Shown here piece by piece: positions 38,699 to 50,492 of a stretch of 64,000 bases of DNA. Made by a program: the position numbers and the translations under genes. Source of the stretch: Rubrivivax sp. (lineage in GTDB: Bacteria > Pseudomonadota > Gammaproteobacteria > Burkholderiales > Burkholderiaceae_C); assembly GCA_022843905.1 (NCBI GenBank), contig JALHMT010000001.1:124001-188000 (forward strand), in the 5' to 3' direction. The notes beneath the pieces were generated by a model. The model did no database searches. It was given only the letters and a program-made list of their open reading frames with translations, and had not been told where the DNA came from. Every line of letters begins with the position of its first letter. Within the stretch, counting starts at the first letter, position 1.

Positions 38699-39982
38699 AT
38701 GCCCGACCGCCGCTTCCACCCCGAGACCCTGGCCATCCACGCCGGGCAGATTCCGGACGCCGCCACCGGCGCGCGCGCCTTGCCGATCTACCAGACCACC
38801 AGCTTCGTCTTCGACTCGGCAGACCACGCCGCCAGCCTGTTCAACCTGCAGACCTTCGGCAACGTCTATTCGCGTCTGAGCAACCCGACCGTGGCGGCAC
38901 TCGAAGAACGCGTGGCGGCGCTGGAAGGCGGGCGTGCCGCGGTGGCCAGCGCCTCGGGCATGGCGGCCGAGGCGATGGCGCTGATGACGCTGCTGCAGGC
39001 CGGCGACCACGTGGTGGCGGCCGGCGCGCTGTACGGCGGTAGCGTGACGATGCTGGCGGTGAACCTGAAGAAGTTCGGCATCGAGACGACGTTCGTCGAC
39101 GGCGCCTCGGCCGACGCCTTCGCCGCGGCGATGAGGCCGAACACGCGCGCCGTCTTCGCCGAGACGCTGGGCAACCCCAGCCTGCTGGTGCTCGACATCG
39201 CGGCCGTGGCCGCCGTGGCCCATGCCCACGGCGTGCCGCTCGTGGTGGACAACACAGTGCCCAGTCCCTTCCTGTGCAACCCGCTGGCGCTGGGCGCCGA
39301 CATCGTGGTGCACAGCGCCACCAAGTACCTGGCCGGCCATGGCACCACGCTGGGCGGCGTGGTGGTGGAAAGCGGCCGCTTCCCCTGGGACAACGGCAAG
39401 TTCCCCGGCATGACCGAGCCTTCTCCGGGTTACCACGGCGTGAAGTTCCACGAGACCTTCGGCGACTTCGCCTTCACGATGCGCTGCCGCATGGAAACGC
39501 TGCGCGTCTACGGCGCGGCCTTGTCGCCGATGAGCGCCTGGCAGATCCTGCAGGGCGTGGAGACGCTGCCGCTGCGCATGGAAAGGCACTGCGCCAACGC
39601 GCTGGCGGTGGCGACCTTCCTGCAGGGCCATCCGGCCGTGGGCTGGGTCAACTATCCCGGCCTGCCTGACCACCCGCAGCATGCGCTGATGCAGCGCCAG
39701 ATGCGCGGTGCCTCGGGCCTGCTGGCCTTCGGCGTCAAGGGCGGCGTGGCCGCGGGCGTGAAGTTCATCGAAGGGGCGCAGTTCATGAGCCACCTGGTGA
39801 ACATCGGCGACACGCGCACGCTCATCAGCCACCCGGCCAGCACCACGCACCGCCAGCTCGACGACGCGCAGCAGCTCGCCGCCGGCGTGCCGCCCGACAT
39901 GGTGCGCCTCTCGGTGGGGCTGGAGCACATCGACGACATCCTGTGGGACATCGACCAGGCGCTGTCCGGCGCCGCTTCCTGA
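38699..39982 (+). CDS. metY: O-acetylhomoserine sulfhydrylase (PLP enzyme)
   Basis: The protein has 427 residues. It opens with FHPETLAIHAGQIPDAATGARALPIYQTTSFVF, the family start. The PLP Lys is in VVHSATKYLAGHGTTLGG. YSRLSNPTVAALEERVAALEGG and VNIGDTRTLISHPASTTH are conserved. Its length (about 430) and the GHGTTLGG form favour O-acetylhomoserine over cystathionine substrates. It makes homocysteine from O-acetylhomoserine and sulfide, so it serves methionine synthesis. It is cotranscribed with the CoA-binding protein gene upstream. Confidence 0.93.
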   Translation: MPDRRFHPETLAIHAGQIPDAATGARALPIYQTTSFVFDSADHAASLFNLQTFGNVYSRLSNPTVAALEERVAALEGGRAAVASASGMAAEAMALMTLLQAGDHVVAAGALYGGSVTMLAVNLKKFGIETTFVDGASADAFAAAMRPNTRAVFAETLGNPSLLVLDIAAVAAVAHAHGVPLVVDNTVPSPFLCNPLALGADIVVHSATKYLAGHGTTLGGVVVESGRFPWDNGKFPGMTEPSPGYHGVKFHETFGDFAFTMRCRMETLRVYGAALSPMSAWQILQGVETLPLRMERHCANALAVATFLQGHPAVGWVNYPGLPDHPQHALMQRQMRGASGLLAFGVKGGVAAGVKFIEGAQFMSHLVNIGDTRTLISHPASTTHRQLDDAQQLAAGVPPDMVRLSVGLEHIDDILWDIDQALSGAAS

Positions 39983-40030
39983 CGCGCGCTGCGCCGGCAC
40001 CCGCTGGCGGAGCAGCCGCCCGTGGCCGGC

Positions 40031-41899
<1,869 letters not shown>

Positions 41900-41982
41900 C
41901 GGGGGCAAGGTTCGTTCTGGCCCGGGCGGGCCTGTTCGGTTATCGGCCTTCCGGACAAATTTGTTTCGTCGTTCGCCGGGCA

Positions 41983-44268
41983 ATGCATCACGATGCACCG
42001 GTCACCTTACGATTCGCACATTCCGACCCGCCGATCATCGCCTTGAATCCTTGCCGAGCCCGCCCACGCCCGCAGCGCGCCACGGCCGCGACCGCCCTTC
42101 TGTTGCTGTGCCTGTCCTGCGTGGCTGGTACCGCCGCCGCGCAGGCCGGTGCCGCCGCCGAGCGGCCCCGGGTCGGTCTGGTGCTGGGCGGCGGTGGCGC
42201 GCGCGGTGCCGCCCACATCGGCGTGCTGGAGGTGCTGGACCGCCTGCAGGTGCCGGTGGATTGCGTGGCCGGCACCAGCATGGGAGCCCTCGTGGCGGGG
42301 GCCTTTGCGGCGGGCCGCTCGCCGGCATCGATGCGCGACGAGCTGGCACGCGCCGAGTGGGGCGACATGTTCATCGACGACCCCGACTACACCGAGCTGA
42401 ACGTGCGCAACAAGCGCTCGCTGCGCCGTGTGCTGCCCGGGTCGGAGCTGGGCTACACGCCGCGTGGCGTGATGTCGCCGCCGGGCGTGGTGTCGGGGCA
42501 GAAGATCAAGCTCTTCTTCAACCGCCTGGTGTTCGCCGAACAGGGCGAGCCGATGATCGAAAGCCTGCCGCTGCCGCTGTCCATCGTCGCCACCGACATC
42601 GGCAACGGCGAGCGTGTGGTGCTGCGCAGCGGCAGCCTGTCGCAGGCCATGCGCGCCAGCATGTCGGTGCCGGGCCTGATGGCGCCGCTGGAGTGGCGCG
42701 GCCGCAAGCTGGTGGACGGCGGCCTGGTGGACAACCTGCCCATCCGCGAGGCGCGCGAGCGCTGCGACGCCGACGTCGTGATCGCCGTCAACGTCGGCTC
42801 GCCGCTGCTGCCGCCCGAGGACGTCGGCTCGCTGCTGAGCGTCTCGGCACAGATGGTGGGCATCCTCACCGAGCAGAACGTGACGCAGTCGCTGGCCACG
42901 CTGAAGCCGCAGGACATCTACATCCAGCCCGACCTGAAGGGCATCACGGCGGCCGACTTCGACCAGCATGCCGAGACCGCCGAGCGCGGCCGGCTGGCGG
43001 CCGAGGCGGTGGCCGAGCGGCTGCGCGCGCTGTCGGTGCCGAGCGAGCGGCATGCCGCCTGGAAGGCCGGCATCGAACGGCGCCCCGTGGCACCGCCCCG
43101 CATCGACGAGATCGAGGTGGCGCTGCCGGGCTGGGGTGCCGCCACGCTGGTCTCGCGCTACCTGAAGCAGGCCGCCGGCGAACCGCTGGACGTGGCCGAA
43201 CTGCAGCGAGACCTGGGGCGCGTCTACGGCGACGGCCTCTACCAGAGCGTCGACTACACGCTCAGCATGCAGGGAGACCGCAACGTCCTGCGCGTGACGC
43301 CGGTGGAGAAGAGCTGGGGTCCCGACTACCTGCGTTTCGGCCTCGGCCTGAACAACACGCTGCGCTCGGGCTCCACCTTCAGCCTGCGCGCGGCCTACCA
43401 GAAGACGCGGCTGAATGCGCTGGGCGGCGAGGTGGTCCTCAGCGGCGAGGTCGGCAGCACCTTCGGCGGCGCCGTCGACTTCTACCAGCCGCTGGACGCC
43501 GGCCAGCGCAGCTTCGTCGAAGGCTCGGTGTCGCTGCAGCGTTCGTCGCTGGGCTATTTCGTCGACGATCTGCGGCTGGGTCTGTTCCGCGTCGGCCAGC
43601 GCGGCTACGACCTGGCGCTGGGCGCCAACGTCGGCCTGCTCGGACGCGTTCGCCTGGGCCTGACGGGCCGCATCCAGCGCTACGACCTCGACACCGGGCT
43701 GCCGGTCTTCCCGGTCGGCCCGCACCGGGTGCAGGGCTGGTACGCCGACGTCGACCTCGACCAGCTCGACGGTGCCTTCTTCCCGAGCAGCGGCTGGCAG
43801 GCCCGGCTGGGCTGGTTCCACAGCACGCGAGCGCCCTACACGCGCTGGACGGCCGACGCGCGTGCGGCCGCCCGGCTCGGGTCCTGGGTGCTGCTGGGCC
43901 GCGTGGCCGGCACCGGCTCGCCCAGCGGGCGCACACCCTTCTACGATGCGGCGCAGCTCGGCGGCTTCCTGAACCTGTCCGGCTTCGCGGTCGGCCAGCT
44001 GGTGGGCGACGACATGCGCTACGTTCAGCTGCGGGGCGAACGCATCGTCGGGCGCATGCCGCTGGGCCTGCGCGGCGACCTGCGGGTGGGTTTGTCGCTG
44101 GAGGTCGGCCGCATGGGGCTGCGCTACAGCGAGCCCTTCCGCCCGGGCTGGCTGGACTCGGCGGCCATCTACTTCGGCGGGCTCACGCCCTTCGGGCCGG
44201 CCTTCGTTGCCTGGGGGCGCTCCAGCAGCGGTTCGTCCAACGCCTACTTGTTCATCGGCACGCCCTGA
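41983..44268 (+). CDS. Patatin-like outer-membrane phospholipase, type Vd secretion class (PlpD/FplA-like)
   Basis: The protein has 761 residues from ATG at 41983. TTG at 42043 would give a tidier signal peptide (MNPCRARPRPQRATAATALLL...), so the start is open. The patatin domain has GLVLGGGGARGAAHIGVLEVL (oxyanion hole), GTSMGALVAG (nucleophile Ser99) and KLVDGGLVDNLPI (Asp245). A POTRA-like segment follows (RIDEIEVALPGW...YLKQAAGEPLDVAELQRDLGRVYGDGLYQSVDYTL, about 370-435). The last 315 residues are a beta-barrel of the bacterial surface antigen type, ending NAYLFIGTP. Known members carry a lipase to the cell surface with their own barrel. Confidence 0.92.
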   Translation: MHHDAPVTLRFAHSDPPIIALNPCRARPRPQRATAATALLLLCLSCVAGTAAAQAGAAAERPRVGLVLGGGGARGAAHIGVLEVLDRLQVPVDCVAGTSMGALVAGAFAAGRSPASMRDELARAEWGDMFIDDPDYTELNVRNKRSLRRVLPGSELGYTPRGVMSPPGVVSGQKIKLFFNRLVFAEQGEPMIESLPLPLSIVATDIGNGERVVLRSGSLSQAMRASMSVPGLMAPLEWRGRKLVDGGLVDNLPIREARERCDADVVIAVNVGSPLLPPEDVGSLLSVSAQMVGILTEQNVTQSLATLKPQDIYIQPDLKGITAADFDQHAETAERGRLAAEAVAERLRALSVPSERHAAWKAGIERRPVAPPRIDEIEVALPGWGAATLVSRYLKQAAGEPLDVAELQRDLGRVYGDGLYQSVDYTLSMQGDRNVLRVTPVEKSWGPDYLRFGLGLNNTLRSGSTFSLRAAYQKTRLNALGGEVVLSGEVGSTFGGAVDFYQPLDAGQRSFVEGSVSLQRSSLGYFVDDLRLGLFRVGQRGYDLALGANVGLLGRVRLGLTGRIQRYDLDTGLPVFPVGPHRVQGWYADVDLDQLDGAFFPSSGWQARLGWFHSTRAPYTRWTADARAAARLGSWVLLGRVAGTGSPSGRTPFYDAAQLGGFLNLSGFAVGQLVGDDMRYVQLRGERIVGRMPLGLRGDLRVGLSLEVGRMGLRYSEPFRPGWLDSAAIYFGGLTPFGPAFVAWGRSSSGSSNAYLFIGTP

Positions 44269-44501
44269 GTGTCTTCGGCGGGCCGGGCGGGTGCAGGAGC
44301 GGCAGGCTCCTGCATCAGCTTCCAGGCCGCCAGCAGGCCCATGCCGACGTTGCCCAGCGCGACGCTGCCCACCAGCAGCAGCCCCAGCGTGTTCAGCGGC
44401 AGGGCCCGCATCGCGAAGGTGCACACCGACGACAGCACGTTGAAGCCGATCATCGCCCAGAACATCGGGTGGCGCGGCTGCCACAGACGAGAGAGTTTCA
44501 T
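44244..44501 (-). CDS. Small two-helix inner-membrane protein
   Basis: The protein has 85 residues from ATG at 44501 (MKLSRLWQPRHPMFWAMIGFN). Two hydrophobic segments (MFWAMIGFNVLSSVCTFAM and TLGLLLVGSVALGNVGMGLLAAW) precede a Pro/Ala-rich tail. I do not recognise the family. Its last 25 nt overlap the end of the patatin gene on the opposite strand. Confidence 0.7.
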   Translation of the reverse strand: MKLSRLWQPRHPMFWAMIGFNVLSSVCTFAMRALPLNTLGLLLVGSVALGNVGMGLLAAWKLMQEPAAPAPARPAEDTQGVPMNK

Positions 44502-44583
44502 GGGCGCGAGCATAGCCAGCGCAGCAAGGCCCCGGGAGGCGCGGGTGCGCGCGCCGCCTGCCGAACCCGGGGCCGCGCGGGGA

Positions 44584-45771
44584 CTACACGCGCTCGAAGA
44601 TCATCGCGATGCCCTGACCGCCGCCGATGCACATCGTGGCCAGGCCGTAGCGGCCGCCGGTGCGCTGCAGCTCGTACACCACCTTGGTGGCCAGGATGGC
44701 GCCGGTGGCGCCGATGGGGTGGCCCAGCGAGATGCCCGAGCCGTTGGGATTGAGCTTGGCGGGATCGAAGTCGAGTTCGCGTGCCACCGCACAGGCCTGA
44801 GCGGCGAAGGCTTCGTTCGACTCGATGACGTCGAGCTGTGACACCTTCATGCCGGCGCGTGCCAGCGCGGCGCGCGTGGCCGGCACCGGGCCCAGGCCCA
44901 TGGTGGCCGGCGCCACGCCCGCGTGGCCGTAGCCGACGATGCGCGCCAGCGGCTTCAGGCCCTGCGCCTTGACGGCTTCGCCCGAGGCCAGCACCACGGC
45001 GGCAGCGCCGTCGTTGATGCCCGAGGCGTTGCCCGCCGTCACGCTGCCGTCCTTCTTGAACGCGGTGCGCATCTTGGCCAGCTGCTCGGCGGTGACGTCG
45101 CCGCGCACGTGCTCGTCGGTGTCGAACACCACCGGGCCCTTGCGCGAGGGGATCTCGACCGCGACGATCTGCGATGCGAAGCGCCCTTCGGCGATGGCGC
45201 GTGCGGCGCGGCGCTGGCTCTCCAGCGCCAGCGCGTCCTGCATCTCGCGCGTGATGCCGCACTGCGCTGCGACGTTCTCGGCGGTGATGCCCATGTGGAT
45301 GTTCTGGAACGGGTCGTGCAGCGCGCCGATCACGTAGTCGAGCATCTGCACGTCGCCCATGCGCGCGCCCCAGCGGGCGGCGGGCAGCAGGTAGGCGCCG
45401 CGGCTCATCGACTCGGCGCCAGCGCCGACGGCGGCTTCGGTGTCGCCCAGCAGGATGCTCTGCGCGGCGCAGACGATGGCCTGCAGGCCCGAGCCGCAGA
45501 GCCGGTTCACGTTGAAGGCCGTCACCTCCTGGGGCAGGCCGGCCTCGATCGCCGTCACGCGGCTGAGGTAGGCGTCGCGCGGCTCGGTGGGCACGACGTT
45601 GCCCATGATCAGCTGGCCGATGGTGGCCGGGGCCACGCCGGCGCGTGCCAGCGCCGCGGCCACGGCGGTGGTGGCCAGTTTCGACAGGGGCACATCCTTC
45701 AGCGCGCCGCCGAAGGTGCCGATGGCGGCACGTGCCGCGCCGACCACGAACACTTCACGTTGACTCATCAC
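44584..45771 (-). CDS. Acetyl-CoA acetyltransferase / beta-ketothiolase (BktB-like)
   Basis: The protein has 395 residues. The acyl-accepting Cys is C92 in NVNRLCGSGLQAIV. The other catalytic motifs are NEAFAAQACAVAR, GHPIGATGA and TMCIGGGQGIAMIFERV. The opening REVFVVGAARAAIGTFGGALKDVP and the NVVPTEPRDAYLSRV region resemble BktB more than PhaA. It condenses or cleaves acyl-CoA units for beta-oxidation or polyhydroxyalkanoate precursors. It stands alone here, divergent from the aldehyde dehydrogenase. No phaB or phaC is present in this window. Confidence 0.93.
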   Translation of the reverse strand: MMSQREVFVVGAARAAIGTFGGALKDVPLSKLATTAVAAALARAGVAPATIGQLIMGNVVPTEPRDAYLSRVTAIEAGLPQEVTAFNVNRLCGSGLQAIVCAAQSILLGDTEAAVGAGAESMSRGAYLLPAARWGARMGDVQMLDYVIGALHDPFQNIHMGITAENVAAQCGITREMQDALALESQRRAARAIAEGRFASQIVAVEIPSRKGPVVFDTDEHVRGDVTAEQLAKMRTAFKKDGSVTAGNASGINDGAAAVVLASGEAVKAQGLKPLARIVGYGHAGVAPATMGLGPVPATRAALARAGMKVSQLDVIESNEAFAAQACAVARELDFDPAKLNPNGSGISLGHPIGATGAILATKVVYELQRTGGRYGLATMCIGGGQGIAMIFERV

Positions 45772-45923
45772 CGGTCTCCTGTTGGTTGGGTGTGGGGTGA
45801 TCTTGCGCGTCGTCCCTAACGGCAGGCTTGCAGACCCCTGAGACCCCTTTGCGATTGGAGAGATCTCCCTCGCGGCAGGATTGTCCGGGCACGGACAATG
45901 CCGGTACCGCCCGAGGTGACCCG

Positions 45924-47342
45924 ATGAACGCCCACGACAGCCCGATCGACCTGCATGTGGCCTTCGAGCGGCAGCGCACCGCTGCCGCGCTGGCGCCGTT
46001 TCCCGCCTGGGATGTGCGTGCCGACCGCCTGCGCCGCCTGCTGACCCTGCTGCAGCAGCACGAGACCGCCATCGCCCAGGCCATCGACAGCGACTTCGGC
46101 GGCCGTCCCGCCATCGAAACCGAGGTGGCCGAGATCTGGCCCTGCCTGACGGCCACGAAGGACGCGCTGCGCCATGGCCGGGGCTGGATGAAGCCGCGCC
46201 GCGCGAAGGTGGGCGTGTGGTTCCAGCCGGCCAGTGCGCAGATCGTGCCGCAGCCGCTGGGCGTGGTCGGGATCATCGTGCCCTGGAACTACCCGCTGCT
46301 GCTGGCGGTCGGTCCGCTCGTGGGCGCGCTGGCCGCGGGCAACCGGGTGATGCTCAAGCTCTCGGAGTTCACGCCCACGTACTCGGCCCTGATGGCCCGC
46401 CTGGTGGCCCAGCACTTCAGCGAAGACGAAATGCGGGTCGTCGAAGGCGGGGCCGACGTGGCGGCACAGTTTTCGGCGCTGCCCTTCGATCACCTGGTCT
46501 TCACCGGCTCCACCGGCGTGGGCCGCAAGGTGATGGCCAGCGCCGCGCCGAACCTCACGCCCTTGACGCTCGAACTCGGCGGCAAGTCGCCCGCGGTGGT
46601 GACGCCCGGCTACCCGCTGGCTCACGCGGCCGAGCGCATCATGGTGGGCAAGCTGGTCAACGCAGGCCAGACCTGCATCGCGCCCGACTACGTGCTGTGC
46701 CCGAAGGCGCAGGTCGAGGCCTTCGTCGCCGCGCTGCGAGAGGTCGCGCGCCGGGCCTACCCGGGTGGGCTGTCGGCCGCGCACTACTGCAGCGTGATCA
46801 ATGCGCGACAGTACGAGAGGCTGACCGGCTGGATCGACGAAGCCGCGGCCCAGGGCGCACGGCTGGAGCCGCTGTTCGACGGCCCGGCCCGCGACGACGC
46901 CCGCCATCGCCTGGCGCCGCTGGTGGTGCTGGGCGCGCCGCCCGACAGCCTGTTGATGCGCGAGGAGATCTTCGGCCCGGTGTTGCCGGTGATCGGCGTC
47001 GACAGCGTGCCCGAGGCGATGGCCTTCATCAACGCCCGCCCGCGTCCGCTGGCGCTGTACTGGTTCGACCACGACGCCGCGCGCACCGACGAGGCCCTGC
47101 GCCAGACCCACGCCGGCGGCGTGAGCGTGAACGACACCCTGTTGCACATCGCGCAGGAAGGCCTGCCCTTCGGTGGCGTGGGCGCCTCGGGCATGGGCCA
47201 CTACCACGGCCGCTGGGGCTTCGACAGCCTGAGCAAGCTCAAGCCGGTGTTCCGGCAGTCGCGGCTGAACGGCATGAAGCTGTTCCTGCCGCCCTATTCG
47301 CCGCTGATGCGGCGTTTGCTGGGCCTGATGAAGCGGGTCTGA
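45924..47342 (+). CDS. Coniferyl-aldehyde-type aldehyde dehydrogenase
   Basis: The protein has 472 residues. ATG at 45924 follows GAGGTGA at 6 nt, which rules out the longer frame. It has the aldehyde dehydrogenase fold: IVPWNYPLLLAVGPLVGALAAGN, FTGSTGVGRKVM (NAD), LELGGKSPAVV (Glu), NAGQTCIAPDYVL (Cys), EEIFGPVLPVI and PFGGVGASGMGHYHGRWGF. The N-terminal FERQRTAAALAPFPAWDVRADRLRRL and the C-terminal LFLPPYSPLMRRLLGLMKRV match the coniferyl-aldehyde dehydrogenase (CalB) group. It oxidises aromatic or aliphatic aldehydes to acids with NAD(P). The exact substrate is not determined. Confidence 0.9.
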   Translation: MNAHDSPIDLHVAFERQRTAAALAPFPAWDVRADRLRRLLTLLQQHETAIAQAIDSDFGGRPAIETEVAEIWPCLTATKDALRHGRGWMKPRRAKVGVWFQPASAQIVPQPLGVVGIIVPWNYPLLLAVGPLVGALAAGNRVMLKLSEFTPTYSALMARLVAQHFSEDEMRVVEGGADVAAQFSALPFDHLVFTGSTGVGRKVMASAAPNLTPLTLELGGKSPAVVTPGYPLAHAAERIMVGKLVNAGQTCIAPDYVLCPKAQVEAFVAALREVARRAYPGGLSAAHYCSVINARQYERLTGWIDEAAAQGARLEPLFDGPARDDARHRLAPLVVLGAPPDSLLMREEIFGPVLPVIGVDSVPEAMAFINARPRPLALYWFDHDAARTDEALRQTHAGGVSVNDTLLHIAQEGLPFGGVGASGMGHYHGRWGFDSLSKLKPVFRQSRLNGMKLFLPPYSPLMRRLLGLMKRV

Positions 47343-47411
47343 GGCCCGGCGCGGCGACGGGCGCGTGTTCCTGCCCTCCGCCGGGCACCGGTTGGCGCCT
47401 GGCCGGGGTCG

Positions 47412-48038
47412 CTACTTCGTGCCGAAGATCTTGTCGCCCGCGTCACCCAGCCCCGGGATGATGTAGCCGCGCTGATCGAGGTGGCTGTCGATGGCCGCCG
47501 TCCAGCAGCGCACCTCCGGGTGCGCGGCTTCCAGCGCGCGGATGCCTTCCGGTGCCGCCACCAGCACCAGGGCACGGATGTCCCGGCAGCCGCGGCTCTT
47601 CAGCAGGCTGACGGTGGCGATCATCGAGCCGGCGGTGGCCAGCATGGGGTCGACGATGAGCGCCGTGCGTTCGTCCAGATGGCCCACGAAACGCTCGAAG
47701 TAGTGCTCGGGCTGCAGCGTCTCGTGGTTGCGCGACAGGCCGACCACGCTGACCTTGGCGTTGGGCACCATGTCCAGCACGCCGTCGAGCATGCCCAGCC
47801 CGGCGCGCAGGATGGGCACGATGGTGACCTTGCGGCCGTGGATCTGGTCGATCTCGGTGGGGCCGCTCCAGCACTGGATGGTGGTCTTCTCCAGCGGGAA
47901 ATCCGCCGTCGCCTCGTAGGCCAGCAGCCGGCCTAGCTCGTTGGTCAGCTCGCGGAACTGCTTGGTCGAGATGGTGTGCTCGCGCAGCAGGCCGACCTTG
48001 TGCCTGACGAGCGGGTGCTTGACTTCGATGACGGGCAT
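47412..48038 (-). CDS. upp: Uracil phosphoribosyltransferase
   Basis: The protein has 208 residues, the normal length. [28 protein letters not shown] opens the protein. [15 protein letters not shown], the PRPP site [11 protein letters not shown] and the uracil loop [19 protein letters not shown] are all intact. It salvages uracil to UMP. It lies 75 nt downstream of rlmB on the same strand. Confidence 0.98.
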   Translation of the reverse strand: MPVIEVKHPLVRHKVGLLREHTISTKQFRELTNELGRLLAYEATADFPLEKTTIQCWSGPTEIDQIHGRKVTIVPILRAGLGMLDGVLDMVPNAKVSVVGLSRNHETLQPEHYFERFVGHLDERTALIVDPMLATAGSMIATVSLLKSRGCRDIRALVLVAAPEGIRALEAAHPEVRCWTAAIDSHLDQRGYIIPGLGDAGDKIFGTK

Positions 48039-48113
48039 GGCGCGGCCTCGGGCAGGGGAGCGATCAGTGTAGCGACGCGACGCCGTTGACCGGCCCGCGC
48101 CGCCATGCCGGGC

Positions 48114-48848
48114 TCACGCGCCGCGCTGCCGCAGCGCCTCGTACAGGCAGATGCCCGAGGCCACCGACACGTTGAGGCTCTCCACCGCGCCCTTCATCGG
48201 GATGCTCACCAGCTGATCGCAGGTCTTGCGCGTCAGCTGGCGCAGGCCGCTGCCCTCGGCGCCCAGTACCCAGGCCAGCGGGCCGCGCAGGTCGGCCTGG
48301 TACAGCGTGCCGGGCGCGTCGTCGCTGGTGCCGACGATGCGGATGTCGCGCTCCTTCAGCTCGCCCAGCGTGCGCGCGAGGTTGGTCACCATCAGGTAGG
48401 GCACGGTCTCGGCGGCGCCGCTGGCCACCTTGGACACCGTGGCGCTCAGGCCCACGGCGTGGTCCTTGGGCGCGATCACGGCATGCACGCCCGCGCCGTC
48501 GGCCACGCGCAGGCAGGCGCCCAGGTTGTGCGGGTCGGTCACGCCGTCCAGCACCAGCAGCAGCGGCGGGCCGGCCACGCCGTCGAGCAGGTCGTCCAGC
48601 GAGTTCGCCTTGGGCAGCGGGTGGACGCGCGCCACCACGCCCTGGTGGCGCGGCGCGCCGGCCAGGCGCGTCAGCCGCTCGTCGTCGCTGTCCAGCACCT
48701 TCACGCCGGCCGCGGCGATGCGCTCGGCCAGCTGCCGCATGCGGGCGTCGCGTCGCGCCGGGTCGAGGTGGATCTCGACGATGGAATCGGGCGCCGTCTT
48801 CAGACGGACCGTGACGGCATGGAAACCGAACAGGACCTTGGTGCTCAT
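48114..48848 (-). CDS. rlmB: 23S rRNA (guanosine-2251-2'-O)-methyltransferase
   Basis: The protein has 244 residues. The N-terminal substrate-binding domain opens with [13 protein letters not shown]. The SPOUT methyltransferase motifs are [37 protein letters not shown] and [17 protein letters not shown], which form the trefoil knot that binds S-adenosylmethionine. It methylates the P-loop of 23S rRNA. It begins 9 nt after the iron permease gene, so the housekeeping gene may be partly transcribed from the transporter promoter. Confidence 0.96.
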   Translation of the reverse strand: MSTKVLFGFHAVTVRLKTAPDSIVEIHLDPARRDARMRQLAERIAAAGVKVLDSDDERLTRLAGAPRHQGVVARVHPLPKANSLDDLLDGVAGPPLLLVLDGVTDPHNLGACLRVADGAGVHAVIAPKDHAVGLSATVSKVASGAAETVPYLMVTNLARTLGELKERDIRIVGTSDDAPGTLYQADLRGPLAWVLGAEGSGLRQLTRKTCDQLVSIPMKGAVESLNVSVASGICLYEALRQRGA

Positions 48849-48857
48849 CGAAGCATG

Positions 48858-50471
48858 TTAGCTGCCGGGCGCGCGCATGGCGCGCGACAGCAGCAGCACC
48901 GGGATGAGCCCGACGGCGACGATGGCCAGCGAGGGCAGGGCGGCTTCGCCCAGGCGTTCGTCGCGCGCGAAGTTGTAGGCCACCACCGCCAGCGTGTCGC
49001 TGCCGAAGGGGCGCAGCACCAGCGTGGCGGGCAGCTCCTTCATCACGTCGACGAAGACCAGCAGTCCGGCGGCGATGGCCGAGCGGCGCAGCAGAGGGGC
49101 ATGCAGTTCCAGCAGCACGCGGCGCGGGCCGGCGCCCAGCATGCGGGCCGATTCGTCGATGGACAGCGGCAGCCGCGCGTAGCCGGACTCCACCGACTGC
49201 AGCGCCACCGAGGAAAAGCGCACCAGGTAGGCGAAGACGAGGCCGAACCAGGTGCCGGTGAACAGCGCGGCCACCGGCGCCTCGGGCCAGCGCGCCTGCA
49301 GCCAGCCCACCGGCAGCAGCAGGCCGATGGCGATCACCGCGCCCGGCACCGCGTAGCCCAGCGACAGCAGGCGCGCCGCCGGCTGCAGCAGCCGGCCCTG
49401 CTTCTGGCGCAGGGCGAAGGCCAGCAGCACGGCCAGGCCGGTGGCGGCGGCGGCGGCCAGCGCGGCGAGCTGGAAGCTGGTCCAGGCCCAGCCGATGAAG
49501 CGCTCCAGCGGCAGGCCGATGTCTGACTGCTGGGCCTCGACCCACATCATGCGCAGCAGCCAGGCCACCGGCAGCACGAAGCCGAGCAGCACCGGCAGCC
49601 CGCACAAGGCCCAGGCGGCCAGCAGCGCCGGGCCGCGCAGCGCGATGGGGCGCGCTTCCATCGCGCCGCCGGCCGCGCCGCCCTTGGCGCCGGCAAAGCG
49701 CATCTTCTGCTGCGCCCGGCGTTCGGCCAGCAGCAGCAGCGCCACCACCACCAGCAGCACCGAGGCGAGCTGCGCCGCGGCCACACGGTCGTTCATCACC
49801 AGCCAGGCCTTGTAGATGCCGGTGGAAAAGGTCGACAGGCCGAAATAGGAGCCCACACCGTAGTCGGCCAGCGTTTCCATCAGCGCCAGCGCGGCGCCGG
49901 CGGCCACCGCCGGGCGCGCCAGCGGCAGCGCGACTTCCAGCACGCGCCGGCGCAGCCCGGCGCCCAGCATGCGCGCCGCCTCCATCATCTGCACGGCGCG
50001 TTCGCCCAGCGCCGCGCGCGTCAGCAGGTAGACATAGGGATACAGACAAAGCACGAACAGCAGCACCGCGCCGGGCAGGCTGCGCACGTCGGGCCACAGG
50101 GCGCCCTGCAGTCCGAGCGCGGCGCGCAGGCCGCTCTGCAGCGGGCCACTGAACTGCAGGGCGTCGGTCCAGGCGTAGGCCAGCACGTAGGCCGGCATGG
50201 CCAGCGGCAGCAGCAGCGCCCACTCGAAACTGCGCCGGCCGCGGAACTCGAACAGCGTCACGGCCGCCGCCGTGCCGGCGCCCAGCAGCACCACCCCCAC
50301 GCCCACGCCCAGCGCCAGCCAGGTCGACTGCAGCGTGTAGTCCAGCAGCACCGTGCTGGCCTGGTGGCGCAGCACCTCCATCGCCGCCTCGTCCAGGCTC
50401 AGCCAGGAGGCCAGCACGCCCGCCACGGGCAGCGCCAGCAGCAGGCAGATGACGGTCAGCAGCGCCCGCAT
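48858..50471 (-). CDS. Ferric iron ABC transporter permease (FbpB/SfuB type)
   Basis: The protein has 537 residues with about 12 membrane helices. It holds two copies of the binding-protein-dependent permease domain, as in FbpB. EAARMLGAGLRRRVLEVALPLARPAVAAG (first copy) and ESARMLGAGPRRVLLELHAPLLRRSAIAAG (second copy) are the two EAA loops that contact the ATPase. It pairs with the ATPase gene starting 86 nt away on the opposite strand. No periplasmic binding protein (fbpA) is nearby. Confidence 0.92.
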   Translation of the reverse strand: MRALLTVICLLLALPVAGVLASWLSLDEAAMEVLRHQASTVLLDYTLQSTWLALGVGVGVVLLGAGTAAAVTLFEFRGRRSFEWALLLPLAMPAYVLAYAWTDALQFSGPLQSGLRAALGLQGALWPDVRSLPGAVLLFVLCLYPYVYLLTRAALGERAVQMMEAARMLGAGLRRRVLEVALPLARPAVAAGAALALMETLADYGVGSYFGLSTFSTGIYKAWLVMNDRVAAAQLASVLLVVVALLLLAERRAQQKMRFAGAKGGAAGGAMEARPIALRGPALLAAWALCGLPVLLGFVLPVAWLLRMMWVEAQQSDIGLPLERFIGWAWTSFQLAALAAAAATGLAVLLAFALRQKQGRLLQPAARLLSLGYAVPGAVIAIGLLLPVGWLQARWPEAPVAALFTGTWFGLVFAYLVRFSSVALQSVESGYARLPLSIDESARMLGAGPRRVLLELHAPLLRRSAIAAGLLVFVDVMKELPATLVLRPFGSDTLAVVAYNFARDERLGEAALPSLAIVAVGLIPVLLLSRAMRAPGS

Positions 50472-50492
50472 GGCGGGGCCGGGTGTCGATGC

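Noticed and set aside
44584..45771. Part of a polyhydroxyalkanoate synthesis operon (phaCAB)
   Set aside because: Only the thiolase is present; no reductase or synthase lies nearby.
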